From Echinococcus granulosus (taxonomy: Eukaryota; Platyhelminthes; Cestoda; Cyclophyllidea; Taeniidae): a DNA stretch of 64,000 nucleotides. Location of the stretch: contig NW_020170399.1 of NCBI RefSeq assembly GCF_000524195.1, positions 131,207-195,206 of the forward strand, written 5' to 3'. Of the stretch, positions 1-11,000 are shown one piece after another. The stretch's first letter is position 1. Each line of letters begins with the position of its first letter. The notes beneath the pieces were generated by a model. It was not told the DNA's origin and ran no database searches. It was given only the letters and a program-made list of their open reading frames with translations. The translations under genes were made by a program, and so were the position numbers.

Positions 1-827
1 AATTATGCTTTTTTTCCATGTCATCACATTGGAAAGAAACGTCTTTTCTTTCTGCGTCCATTGTAACTTCCAAGTTTTTATTTTGGCATTGGAGCACTTT
101 CACCCCGGATATTTACAGCATTAGAAGTTACTGTCGCCTTTGATTTGATGCGCCAAATTTTTCATTTGCTTCCCCATTTCATTTTTATTTGTATAACGTC
201 AAATCTTTCGTGACCGAATGACATTTTGTGTTCATTAGCTGATAAAAAGTCTGTAGAACCCATGTAGGGTTTAATGGTGGATATGCAAAAGCAGCTATTC
301 CAGAAATTTTCTGGAGTTCTCTACTATAGAGGTCTATTACCTTAGTATTGACCGCTACGATCATGCCCACACTAGCAATTTTAGTCTAAAATGGTTTTCG
401 GTGTTTGATTATACATCTGTCAAGATCATATGGTTAGGATTTTATTTTGTTTTGTAAGCGATAGCTAGGCTGTGCAATTCCAACTTTTCTGCGTAGAGTG
501 TCAGCACCAAAACCGAAAAAATACAAATTTAGCAAAAAATTTATGGTTTGGTAGTTCTTGCTTGTTCTATGGGCATACTACCCGAATGTCATTTGATCGG
601 GCCGCCGTCCCTGGACCATTATTAGGGTTGAAACTTTACACAAGTAATTTGGCAACTGTAGGAGCGATAGAGCATAATTAGCTTAAAAATGTAGCAGGTT
701 ATTTCAATCTGTAAATGGTTCATTCTGTTTTGCAAACAATATTTGTACCGCACAGCATTGCCTGTAAATTTACTCTCTTCAAGATGAGTAGAGCGCACTG
801 AACAGCTTCTCCCTGTCCCATTTTCAG
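1..827. other. intronic or upstream sequence before first visible CDC23 exon
   Basis: No exon was recognised here. The stretch is AT-rich and ends in a pyrimidine tract plus CAG (825-827), which is the acceptor of the first visible CDC23 exon. It is therefore most likely the preceding intron, and the N-terminal CDC23 exons lie outside the window. Confidence 0.55.
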
Positions 828-3319
828 ACGTGCCCAGTACCTCTGTCCGACGGACTCGAGGGTGATCGTGGCACTGGGTGACATGTACGAGAAGCTAGGC
901 AACGTGCAGGCCGCGAAGAAGTGTTTCTGGCGCGCCTACTGTGTGGGTGATATGGAAGGCTCTGCGCTCGCCGCTCTGGCTCGGTGCTTTGAAAAGTCTG
1001 GCGAGTCCTGCGAGGCTGCTGCCGCGCACACCCAATTCATCAGGCAGTGCGAGACCAGAGGGGTATGACCATTATCTCTTGCCTCATTGTTCGGTCCGAA
1101 ATGTCAGAGTCGCTCTTGATGTGTTTAGTGAACACTGCCTTGCCCTCTAATGCTGCGTTTGAGGTTAGGTAGTTCGTTTTTCCGCCTTAAGACAACCACT
1201 CTTAACAGCAAATTTTATTGATAGTCAGGAATACTGCGGTCTTGAATTTTGTTTATAAATCTCAAAAGCACCCCTCAAAATTTCTTATTCTTTCCGCTTT
1301 ACCCTGCCTTTGTGTTTATAGGAGCTCTGGTGATCAAACCCACCTGGATTAGAACAGCAAGCCGACAGTCTTTTTTGATGTCACAAGCTGTCCATGACCT
1401 TTACAATAAGTTCTTTTATTCTCAAATGCACCAGCCGAGTTATTTAAGGTTTGCCTTCGGTTAGGTTTGTTGGTATGTTTTTCGATCAAGGCTTTTCTAC
1501 GTAATAGGAAGCCCCCGAACCATTCCTATACCCTTCAATGAACCTTGATTTGCCCTCGTGGATTCGGTTTTAGATCACCCAGTTGTAGACTTTCGTCTGT
1601 CATTACAATCTTTTCTGTGTAGTGTTTTTGTGTATCCCAAGATCGGTCCTAAAGTAGTAACTCGAGTTGATAAGTGGATGTCAACACTGTGCTTTATGTG
1701 TGCTACGTGTCTTATGAACAGCAGTGGCAGCAACATGCTCAATGTTGCAATGCCTTCTTTGTTACACGTCTTGGAAAAGGCTTTGCCCATCACTTTTAAA
1801 CATCAACAGCCCACTTTTGTAACCCTTAATTCGCGAAGTCAAAGACGAAGATTTTCATCCAATCTGGCTAATAAATTTGGCTCGACACAACCACTTACTT
1901 TTTTGTTTGATCTCGGTTTGCTCCGTAGCATAATTACCCACCTGGTCCTAGTTGAGTAGGTTAGGCGGTATACTATCCGTCTTGACCCCTTTCTATGAAA
2001 GCACATAATTTTTTCGTTAGTTGGTCGTGGTTTTTTCGCAACGTTGGTAGTTGGTTTTTGTTGACTCTGGTTCATGGACTAATCTAGCAATGAAACATTT
2101 GGCAATTCCTATTTCACATTACCATGTCCACGCCAAAGACAGCACCTTTTGGAACGCCGGTTGTTAAATCACTACGTTATTACTGAAAGTGGTCATTGAA
2201 TATCCCTGCTCTTCTGCACTTGGCACAGGTGAGTAACGAGGCGGATTTGGGGCAGGCCTATCGTTACCTGGCCAACTACCACTTCAAGCATGGCCACCAT
2301 AACGATGCGGTGATTGCGATAAACAAGTGTCTCGATTTTCCCGAGATCCGTGAAGAGGCTAAGGCGTTGTGTCTCCAACTCACGCTCCTCTCTGGGTCCG
2401 CGCCCTCCACCAGCGAGTGTCAGGCCCCCGAGAAGCTTGTGATAAGTCTCGGCAACAGCAAATGTGACTGCACTTTTCCCTGCGAAGTCAATTATTACTC
2501 ATTGCTTACCAAACAGTTGCATCTCAATATTTAGTGCAAGTCAGTAACGCAAAACGCCATCTTTCGCACGTTAAAAAGGAGCGCTACGATTTTGTAACAT
2601 TTATTTCTAGCTATGTTTCGCCCCTTTATTTGTGGGCTTGTTATTGAGTTCTGTTTTCCCTCTAGCTAACGAAAGTGATAACTTGGCAACTCGGCCGCGC
2701 CTAAAAGCTCGAAGAGTGAGTTCCTATTTCTGCTTTTGCCTCTGCCGCATTGCGATACAGTCTAGGGGGTTTTGGAAATCTCGCAAATCTGCTATTATAA
2801 ACGCTTCATTTCATTCGTTCTATTCAGTATTTAACTTAAACCATTCGGTTTAGAGTAGGTTTTTTTTTACTACTCCAAACAATCTAATCTCACTTAACAC
2901 CGGTAAAATGTTAATTGTGTCCCCAGATTGGTGTCGTAGGGGCATTCAGAGCCACATTTAAGTGATTATGGATATGATCTCTACTGTGAGTGGTTTTGTT
3001 GAAAAAACTCAATGAAAGGTATTTACATTTGTTCTATTTTCTGGCAATTCCAAGGCTTTTTGCTGGCGTCTTAATCTACGAGTCTGGGATTTCAACCTCA
3101 GCATAGTGTAGTTGTATCCCCCTCACCGTGACTAGATGCAGGTTTAGCATGAAGGGCCAGAAACAGATTTAAATATAGTTCAACTACGATATTGTTTTTA
3201 TCGCCCTTTAGCGACTAAAACAGAGTGACTTTACATCCGATGCTGGCGATGTGTCCATGAGGAGCACCGGTTTTCAAGATGCCTCGACCAGCCAAACCGA
3301 TGATGCCGACCTTGATTAG
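828..3319 (+). CDS. CDC23: CDC23/APC8, TPR subunit of the anaphase-promoting complex (3' part)
   Basis: CDC23 (APC8) is a scaffold subunit of the APC/C, the nuclear ubiquitin ligase that drives anaphase and mitotic exit. The visible exons are 828-1062, from 2229, 2666-2715 and 3212-3319. The first encodes TPR helices, with segments such as VALGDMYEKLG and AAKKCFWRAYCVGD that closely follow human CDC23. The second continues the last TPR with QAYRYLANYHFKHG and IREEAKALCLQL. The match to family members runs in the same order. The 2229 exon is open to a TAG at 2532-2534. Two further short exons with good acceptors (CTAG at 2662-2665, TTTAG before 3212) are mutually in phase and give a tail rich in Arg/Lys, then Ser/Thr/Asp, ending at TAG 3317-3319. 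Which donor leaves the 2229 exon is uncertain, so the protein may instead stop at 2534. The N-terminal exons lie before the window. Introns 1063-2228 and 2716-3211 show no other coding signal. Identity is strong; the 3' end is moderate. Confidence 0.84.
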
Positions 3320-3671
3320 GCATGGCCAAACGATCGATGCATTTTCTTATCTGACAGGTTTTATTTTTGTGATATGACTGTTGCTATCTCAAAAAAGTAA
3401 AAGAACATCGTTTCATGTTTATTTATTTCTGTGTGTGTGCGCCTGTGCGATGACTGAATCCACAACCATGAATGATGCGATTCCCATAAATTTGATCAGA
3501 TCTCTATGGGTAACTTTTATAGTCAATTTTCAGTGTTTTGCTTAAATTTAAATAGTGTGTTTTCGATTGCATTAATTAAACGCTGAATGGATGGACTGGG
3601 ACTGTGTAATCTACTTTGCCAGACAGTGAATGCTATCCGGCTAGTGCTTTCTGTTTCTTGTGTTTATTTCA

Positions 3672-3673
3672 GG
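3672..3673 (+). other. candidate trans-splice acceptor before NUP43
   Basis: An AG at the end of a T-rich tract lies five bases before the NUP43 start codon and about 353 bases after the CDC23 stop. No upstream NUP43 exon is needed for a complete protein. The site fits a spliced-leader acceptor separating two genes of one precursor transcript, but a cis intron in the 5' UTR would look the same. Confidence 0.35.
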
Positions 3674-3677
3674 GGTT

Positions 3678-6637
3678 ATGGCATCACCGCAGTGCCAGTC
3701 AGTAACAGAAAAATACCTCTCCTTCCGATTAAGTCGAGTTCGCTTTTCTCCGGTCTTCGGTTCACAAATTGAGCCTCTTGTTGTAACTGGCAGTACCCAA
3801 GAAGAGGTTAGCGTTTGCGTGTTTTTACTCAACTTTTATCTCCATTCCACTAAATCCGCTTTAATTCTTATTTTCCCCCTAAGGTGAACAGCGTGTGTGT
3901 ATGGCAGTATAATCGGTATGCGGAGTACGGAAAGAACTTTGCTAATGCCGAACCGGAGAATGAAATACCGACACCTCTCACCGATTCAGCCGATGAGCCT
4001 CGCTTGGTCTGTTCTACGGTGCATACGGGTAGCGTTCAACAATTGAAGGTGTGTTGTTTGCTCACCCCACTACCCCATGAGTTGCATATGCTCCTAATGG
4101 AATTAAACGAATTCCAGCCAACGGGTGTGATTGCTGCCTAGGTTGTCATAGTGGCTGGGAAGCGGATGGGAGAAGCAGTGTTTTTCTAGTAAGGTCAAGA
4201 ACCTTCCAGTCATTGCTTACTTCCTAAATTTGCTTCCACTGTTTTTACATTTAAATGCTCTCATGAGGCGAATTCGATGGTGGTCCTCGAAGTATTGGCA
4301 AAAATATGCTTTCCTCTCATTTCTCTGAATGGTGTATGGTGGGCTTTGATTAGATTACCCCAAACTGCTGCTTACTCAGATTGGATTCTTTTAACTTTTT
4401 TCGTGTTGACTGATTGATCCTCGACTGACCCAACTGTGTTTTATGAAATGGTCATGTTGCGCTGCACATTCGTACCTGGTGCAAAGCATATTTTCAAGCC
4501 TAAATGGAGTCTTTCCTATCTCCCATCGCTTGTGCATGCGATGAGGTCGTGAATTCCATTTAGGAAATAGTTGCCTGATCGTTGTTTCGGGTTCCGGCTA
4601 CTTGTGGGAATGTTCTCTTAATTGTGTTGTTTGGTAATGTTTAGCTCAAGTAGTTTTTTTGTCTGCGTACTTGCCTTTTTTCGTGCCTAATTCACCTATA
4701 TACTCACATTTTGCCGTGCGGCCTTACTTCGTGTAGGTTAAGTGTAGGGCGTCTTTTCAACGTCCGACTTTATCTTGCGAGTTTTGTACACGTACCAAAT
4801 CCCCCCACTTCTCATTTAAATTAAATACGCATTATTTGCTTGCCAATCTCTAGCTACCCATGAAAATGGTGCCCTTACAAACGTCATTATATTTTCTTTT
4901 GAAACCTGATTATGCATTAAATTGTCCATCTGATGTAGAAAAATTTTACGTGTCGTTGTTTCGACTTTACATCTTGTCAACAACCTCCTGTACCCCTTCG
5001 TTACTGGCTGTCTTCTTTCAGACGCACACTGATTCCCGTCTCATCTTCACTGGTAGTTCAATGGGTTTCGTGGGCATCTACAGCCTTGAACTGCCAGAAA
5101 CCGAACGGGATGCCTTCCGCTTGCGCCAGGCGGGCATGTGGTCGCGGGTTCCCTCCAATCCCGCGGATGAGCTCCTCCGCACCGATGTTCCCATCTCGGA
5201 TATCTGTGTGTCCGCTGACGCCTTCCAGGTCTTTGTTGGCAACGACCTCGGCGAGCTGTTTGTTCTAGACACTGAAGCGCTTGCTGTTAAACGTGAGTCA
5301 CAGTATCTTTAGCCCGTATCGATACTTCTTCGTGGCCATCCAAGATGGCAGTACTCTTACCAAGTCGACTTTATAGTTTATCTGTGTTTAAACTAAATAA
5401 TTATGTGTTCCGATTTTCAGGACAGCTAACTGTCGCAGCCCTTGGCTTTGACTTGTCCACAATCAACGCCATCGAGTCGATAGACGCCTCATGCATCGCG
5501 AGTGCGAATCAACTCGGACAGTTAAATGTTTGGGATCTACGCTCTCCGAACACATCCGATCTCCCTCAAAAACGGATTATCCCGTAATGTCTTTTTAATT
5601 TTCTAACTTTGCGTACTAGACTGGGCACAAAGTTGATATTATGGCAAGAACTGTCGCTACAGAAAGCGCAGTTCGACTGGGGGACCACTGGTATAAGTAT
5701 CCCACTAATGTAGTAGCTGAATTGTGCTGGAATAAAGTTCTTTCATGGCCAACTAAGCGATCGTAACAAACGACGCCGATTGCCCAAGTGTGTTTCTGTG
5801 CTTGCAAAACAGGACAGGAGAACCGCGGCCACTGCTGTGTCTGTCTCAGCACCCTGGTCAGTCGCATTTATTGGCGGTGGGTGGTGTGGACAACAGCGGT
5901 GGTGGAGGTGGTCGGGGCAAAACGGCCACAACTACGAGCTATATTTGGGACCTGCGAGAGGAGCGCCATCCACTGAGTGAGATCACCTGTCGAGGTAGTG
6001 CTGTGTGGGAGATTCGCTTTCACCCGCACGAACCGCAGTTTCTCTACCTCGCTACAGAAGAGGCCGGTCTTATGCGTATTCACTCGCCCTCTTCCGTGGG
6101 TAGGCTTTTCACGAGTGACTTTTGTCTTCGTTAGAGAAAGAGGTGAAAAAAAGTCGCCCATTTGTAATGACTAGTCATTTCGTAGTTAAATATATCCCAT
6201 TTTTTAGTTCATCGTGCACTGTGTAAAATGCACCAAAAACACCGTACACCTCATGATGTTTCGAGTTTGGCTTGGAGTTTATGGGCGTAACACTGTTACA
6301 AATATATTGGACTTGCATAGTTGAGGCATTTTTGACTAATTAATTATTAAGTAATTTAGTAGCTCCGGCCACTACGACAATTCGCTGTACTTTCCCACCC
6401 TCGTGACACATCCCTGTGTTTACTTTTCTGATCCCCTTCTAAAATGTCCTAGATTCGTGGTCCTTCCACCAGATCTGCCAGAAGAAGTTGACAGCCACCT
6501 GTGTAACGTCGAATCCGCTGGATTACTGCAGTGTGGGGACCTTCGATTTGGCTGGCGACCTTATTGTATGTGGTCGCGACAACTGCACTCTTCAGACCAT
6601 CAAAGACTCTTCTGTTTCTATACTATCCTGTGCATAA
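3678..6637 (+). CDS. NUP43: NUP43, WD-repeat nucleoporin of the NUP107-160 complex
   Basis: NUP43 is a seven-bladed WD40 propeller in the Y-shaped NUP107-160 complex of the nuclear pore, which also acts at kinetochores. Six exons join in phase to exactly 400 codons including the stop: 3678-3806, 3884-4048, 5022-5292, 5421-5583, 5813-6099 and 6453-6637. Human NUP43 has about 380 residues. The N-terminus carries LSRVRFSPVFG and a TGS strand. Exon 4 has LGQLNVWDLRSP and exon 5 has IWDLREE and VWEIRFHPHEPQFLY, the standard WD and FHP signatures in NUP43 order. Exon 6, read in the frame beginning TCG at 6455, ends with DLAGDLIVCGRDN and stops at 6635-6637, matching the human LGPCLVCGTDAEA tail. 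A Gly-rich insert (GGGGGRGK) in exon 5 is not in vertebrate NUP43. The ATG at 3678 is chosen because it opens the conserved blade and follows a close acceptor. The 973-base intron 4049-5021 holds nothing else recognised. Confidence 0.86.
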
Positions 6638-8060
6638 CTGCTTATTAGTAAAGTTCGTGTGATGTTCTCACGTTCAGAAATAGGTTCATCTTCAGCCAGC
6701 CCTTGAGGCGCACGCTAGGACGGGTTTTGTGGCGGTCAATTATGGTGCGGGATGTCTTTTGTAAGAAGCCGAATTTGTTTCACCATTCTAGTTTAAGGCG
6801 ATCAAGGGCTGTGTTGAGTAGATGGTGGGGTTACGTTTTTTGCAGCTTTTTAAAGGGATGGGAAGTGCGGGGTACTCACCCACGGGAGCCGGTGAAAGGC
6901 TAATTCGAATTCAAAGTAGCCGATACACCACTACGCGGTCTAGTGGGTCAGACAATGCACAAAAAACAACGGCTTTAACTTAACGGCAAAAGATGTGCAT
7001 TAATAAGGGTCAATGGCGCCACTATTAAACGGAAAAACCAATGGTCTAACTATTAATTACTGTGAAATTGTGCAGGGGAATCATGTTGAGTTATCTGATA
7101 AATTTCATATTGGAAAATGGGTAGTAAGTGAAATAGATTACATAAATACGTTTGTTTGTACATGCTTTTCAGCCGACAAATGGCCAGCTTGCCTCATCTT
7201 CGGTACTTAACTAATGCCGCCTACACGTACAAACTCTGATCCACGACCAAAGTCAGCCTGAAGGTTTTCCTGCGCCAACTTAGTAGCCAAACCCCACCTC
7301 TACTCAGCCTCCTCCTTTCAAAATGCTGATGCAGGAGGAAGAGTCGAGAAATGCTGATCTCGTCACACATTTATGCAGCTTTAATATCATATTCTGTTTT
7401 AAAATGAAGTCTGTAATTAATAATCTTTGGTACAAGGGACTAATTAGCATGAACATGCCATGAAATGTTGTCAAACCGTGTGTAAATTTTCGCTGAGATG
7501 TTTCAAACTATTCTAAATTTGTCACAGAATAGGTTTTTAAGAGTCCTAGTTTTGTGAATAGAAGCCAATGGTTAGTCCGTAGCATTAACTCGCAAACTTG
7601 CATTGTTCAAAGCCAATAGTTGGTGTAGCAAACTTCACTTTATTGTGATATACCTGTAATTAGTTGTAAATTTGCCACCTCTGTAGCTTATACAATCCTA
7701 CTTTGAATGCTCTTACTTTTAATTTGGTGACCTAGCACCGCATTCCTTAAAGAAGCACGGAGTTACAAGTTATTGCTGTTTAGCAATTCGCTAGCTACTA
7801 CGTGTTCCCATCTTCACATTTGCTCAATGCCTTGTCGGGATCCTATCTTTTTATGTTTGGTGTTTTGAACGAAACTATTATTCCTTTATATAGTGGTGTA
7901 TGTTTATTTGTGCTGTTAATAGTAAAGGTTCTGGCATTTTATTTACAGTAGTCACTATAACAAATTTGTTTCCACGGTGATTCCCATCTTTTTGCCTGGC
8001 TTTTATTGGCTTCGAGTGACCAGCCTATTTATATGCTTTTTAGTCGCATTTTGTAATGAA
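6638..8060. other. intergenic region NUP43-NRBP
   Basis: About 1.4 kb without a supported exon on either strand. Open frames here (for example 7013-7210) are short, AT-rich and unlike known proteins. It presumably holds the NUP43 3' UTR and the NRBP promoter or 5' UTR. An AG at 8042-8043 after a T-tract lies 17 bases before the NRBP ATG and may be a cis or trans acceptor. Confidence 0.5.
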
Positions 8061-11000
8061 ATGGAAGAGCAACCAGAGTCTAAACAGCTCGAGTCCATGG
8101 TTGATGTAAAAGCTCCACCTACCGATGCTGCAGTAACAACCTCGACTGCACATGATGAGAAAGACGATGACGAGGATGACGAAGAGGAGGAGGAGGATAA
8201 AATTGTCGAGAAATCTTACAATAATCGCTTTCACAAGCGTAATAAACGATTACCAACACAAATTGGTGGCGTTGATAATACATTCATCGCCATTGAACCA
8301 AAATCAGGGAAGGAAGTTATGTGGAATGAGAGGATGCTGCCAGAAAAAAAGACAGAACGCGATAATAGGTTTCTGACTATCGTAAAAAAGCTCAAAAAAC
8401 AAGCCCATCCCTTTCTTATTCGATTTTTGGATGCCTGGATAATAAAAAATGATTCTGGGCCCAGGAAATTGGTTTTCGTGAATGAGAGATTGGATGACGG
8501 CACATTGAAGCAATTTCTATGTAATTCCACCTCGAGGTCCAAACTGGTATGTCTTATGCACCACTTAGTTTTTTTAGCTATGGAGAAGACACATTGGTCA
8601 GTTGCTCTCGGTACTCATGTATCTTCACCGCCTTGGTGTTACGCATGGAAATTTGAAGAAGGAGGCGATCTACTATCAGAGCTCAGGGAATCTTAAAGTC
8701 GGACCATGTATGAGGATCAGGTTTCAATCATCTCTGTTTTAGTTATGCTTGATGCGTTCTTCGACCAAAAATCCCCGGCCACTGACATCTACGCGTTCGG
8801 TATCCTGGCCCTTGAAGTAAGCTGTTTTTCTATATGTTTCAGTTCCGTTTTTATATTGCATACCTTGGATGTATCGTATCTTTTTCGATAATGGAAAGTA
8901 AATCACATTGGACGGTCAAATGATGAGAGGAAGTATCTCCTACTGTGGTCTTTTATCCATCGTATTATTTGTACTCTCATAATATTGACTCATTTAGCCC
9001 CATTAGTAATAGAAGCATTCCTGCTGATGCGTTTTCAGTGTCATTCGGACATACCTTTGGCCTAATTTATTAAATCATATACACAATGCAATATCACTGA
9101 TAGTTTACCGGTCTTTCATCACTCATTTCAAGGAAATAATTATTTGTGCTCTTAAACGTGTAAAGGTTTGTACTCATGGATTTCACAGAGACCTATTTAG
9201 ATCAAACTATAACGTCCTGGAGTACTAAGACTTAGCATCTTGTACCTCTTTACAGATTGCCGTCTGGACCCAGACAATCGATACTCAAGTCAGTTCAGAG
9301 GAGGAGAAGGTCAAAGTCATGCTAGCTAGTCTTACCGACCCTCAGCAACGCAGCTTTATCGAGGCTTGTTGCGATCCCAATCCATCCAACCGTCCCAAAA
9401 TCAAGGCGCTCCTCAACCACCCGGCCGTTGCCGAGGTTCCCACCCTCAAACTCCTTTCAGCAAAGGTTCTTGTCACCTCGAGTGAGTTTTGCACTCCTTA
9501 AAAATGTCCACATTGCCTTTTCATCCACATCCCTTTCTTTTCACTCTTAAAAGCTGCTGAAGCACTGTGTTTTTTCCCCCTGGTGGGTGTAGGTGTTGGC
9601 AGAGTATTTGCGTACCATCCCACCCACATTGGTAGAGTTTTGACTTCTGGAGCAACGCTGCCAGACCCTGAAATGTGCGTACACCTATACTTTCTCCCTG
9701 TACTTTCACGCGCTCTAGAGTAGGAGGCTAAAGGTATTTTTGTTGTTGTTGTTGCAGCCTAGCTGTATCCTATTTATCTGCGCACAGCCAAGTCTTCGAG
9801 ACGGCAGAAGACAGGAGTTTTTTAGCCACAAAGCAAAGCCGAATAAGTCTGAGGTATAATGAGTTGTGATGACTTGCATTTACACCAGCGCGCGTTGCGC
9901 GAGGTGGTGGCGTGTGTGACCGATAGCCAGTCGGGTCAACCAATTGGGAGACGATGCAAACAGTACTGTTCGATTGGGTAGTGAGGACGCACGATCACTA
10001 GGGCGAGAATGTAGCACCAACACTGGAGCGAGTTTACTGTTTCCTCAAGGTCATTTGGGGTGTAAATTGAGTAGATCTTGCCTTCTCATTGCCCATTACG
10101 TGTTACTCCGTTCTGTTTCTCATGCTCTCGGAAATCAAGCTGTTTTGACCCATTAACTATAACTTTCTTCCAATCTGATTATAAACATTGTAGTATCATG
10201 TGCAGATGTTGTATAATATTATTAATGCAATTCCATCATTTACTACTTTAAATCCTCTGTGGCCTTTCCAAATGGAATGTCGGAATGAACCCTGGAGGAA
10301 TTGTTATTTGAAGTCTACAGAATTGAAGCCTCATTCAATGAGTAATAAAGTTTCGATAAGAACTAAAGGACTCAAAGATCTTTGGAATGACACAAAGTAA
10401 TTAAGTTGTAACCTTTCATAAAGGTTACTTTTTCAAACATACTTTTCTGTTTAATTTGTTTTCAGCATGCTCGCCTCATGTTTTTCACGTTTCAGGCGTA
10501 TTTAATGTTCGTGCCAATGCAGTGCATGTTTACAATACCTCATTTACATATAGGTCACTTGCGTTAAACTCCTTTTTGTTCCATTATTTTGAACGAGAAT
10601 TTTTGTTCCTCCTCTAAACAAAGATGAATTGAGTAAATAAATAAAACGAAAAAGCTCAAATCTTGCGTAAACAATAGAGCTCATTTCTCAGTAGATTCTG
10701 AACATAAGTTGGAGCAGTGACTTCAGAGCCTTTTCTCTCCCGTTTCCAGTGAAATCGTTGCCCCCGGATGACACGGCTCCAGGTGCAGGCGGCGTGGGTC
10801 CAGGAGGCGCGGCTGAAAGCGGTTCAGGCGCGGGCGCGGGTGTTGGTGGTGCGAAAGCAGAGGCGCCGACAGATTTCGCAGAGTTGCTGCGAGACTACAT
10901 CAGCCACTTGGAGGATGAGACGGTAATTCTGGATGTCGCCTTTCTCACTGACCAGGTGACCAAAACTCGCTCCTGGAAGGACTATCGCTCCAACTTCACT

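Noticed and set aside
1558..1959. 133-codon plus-strand frame in the CDC23 intron.
   Set aside because: It starts at GTG, not ATG, lacks splice flanks and any motif, and is overlapped by open minus-strand frames; CDC23 exons on both sides join in phase without it.
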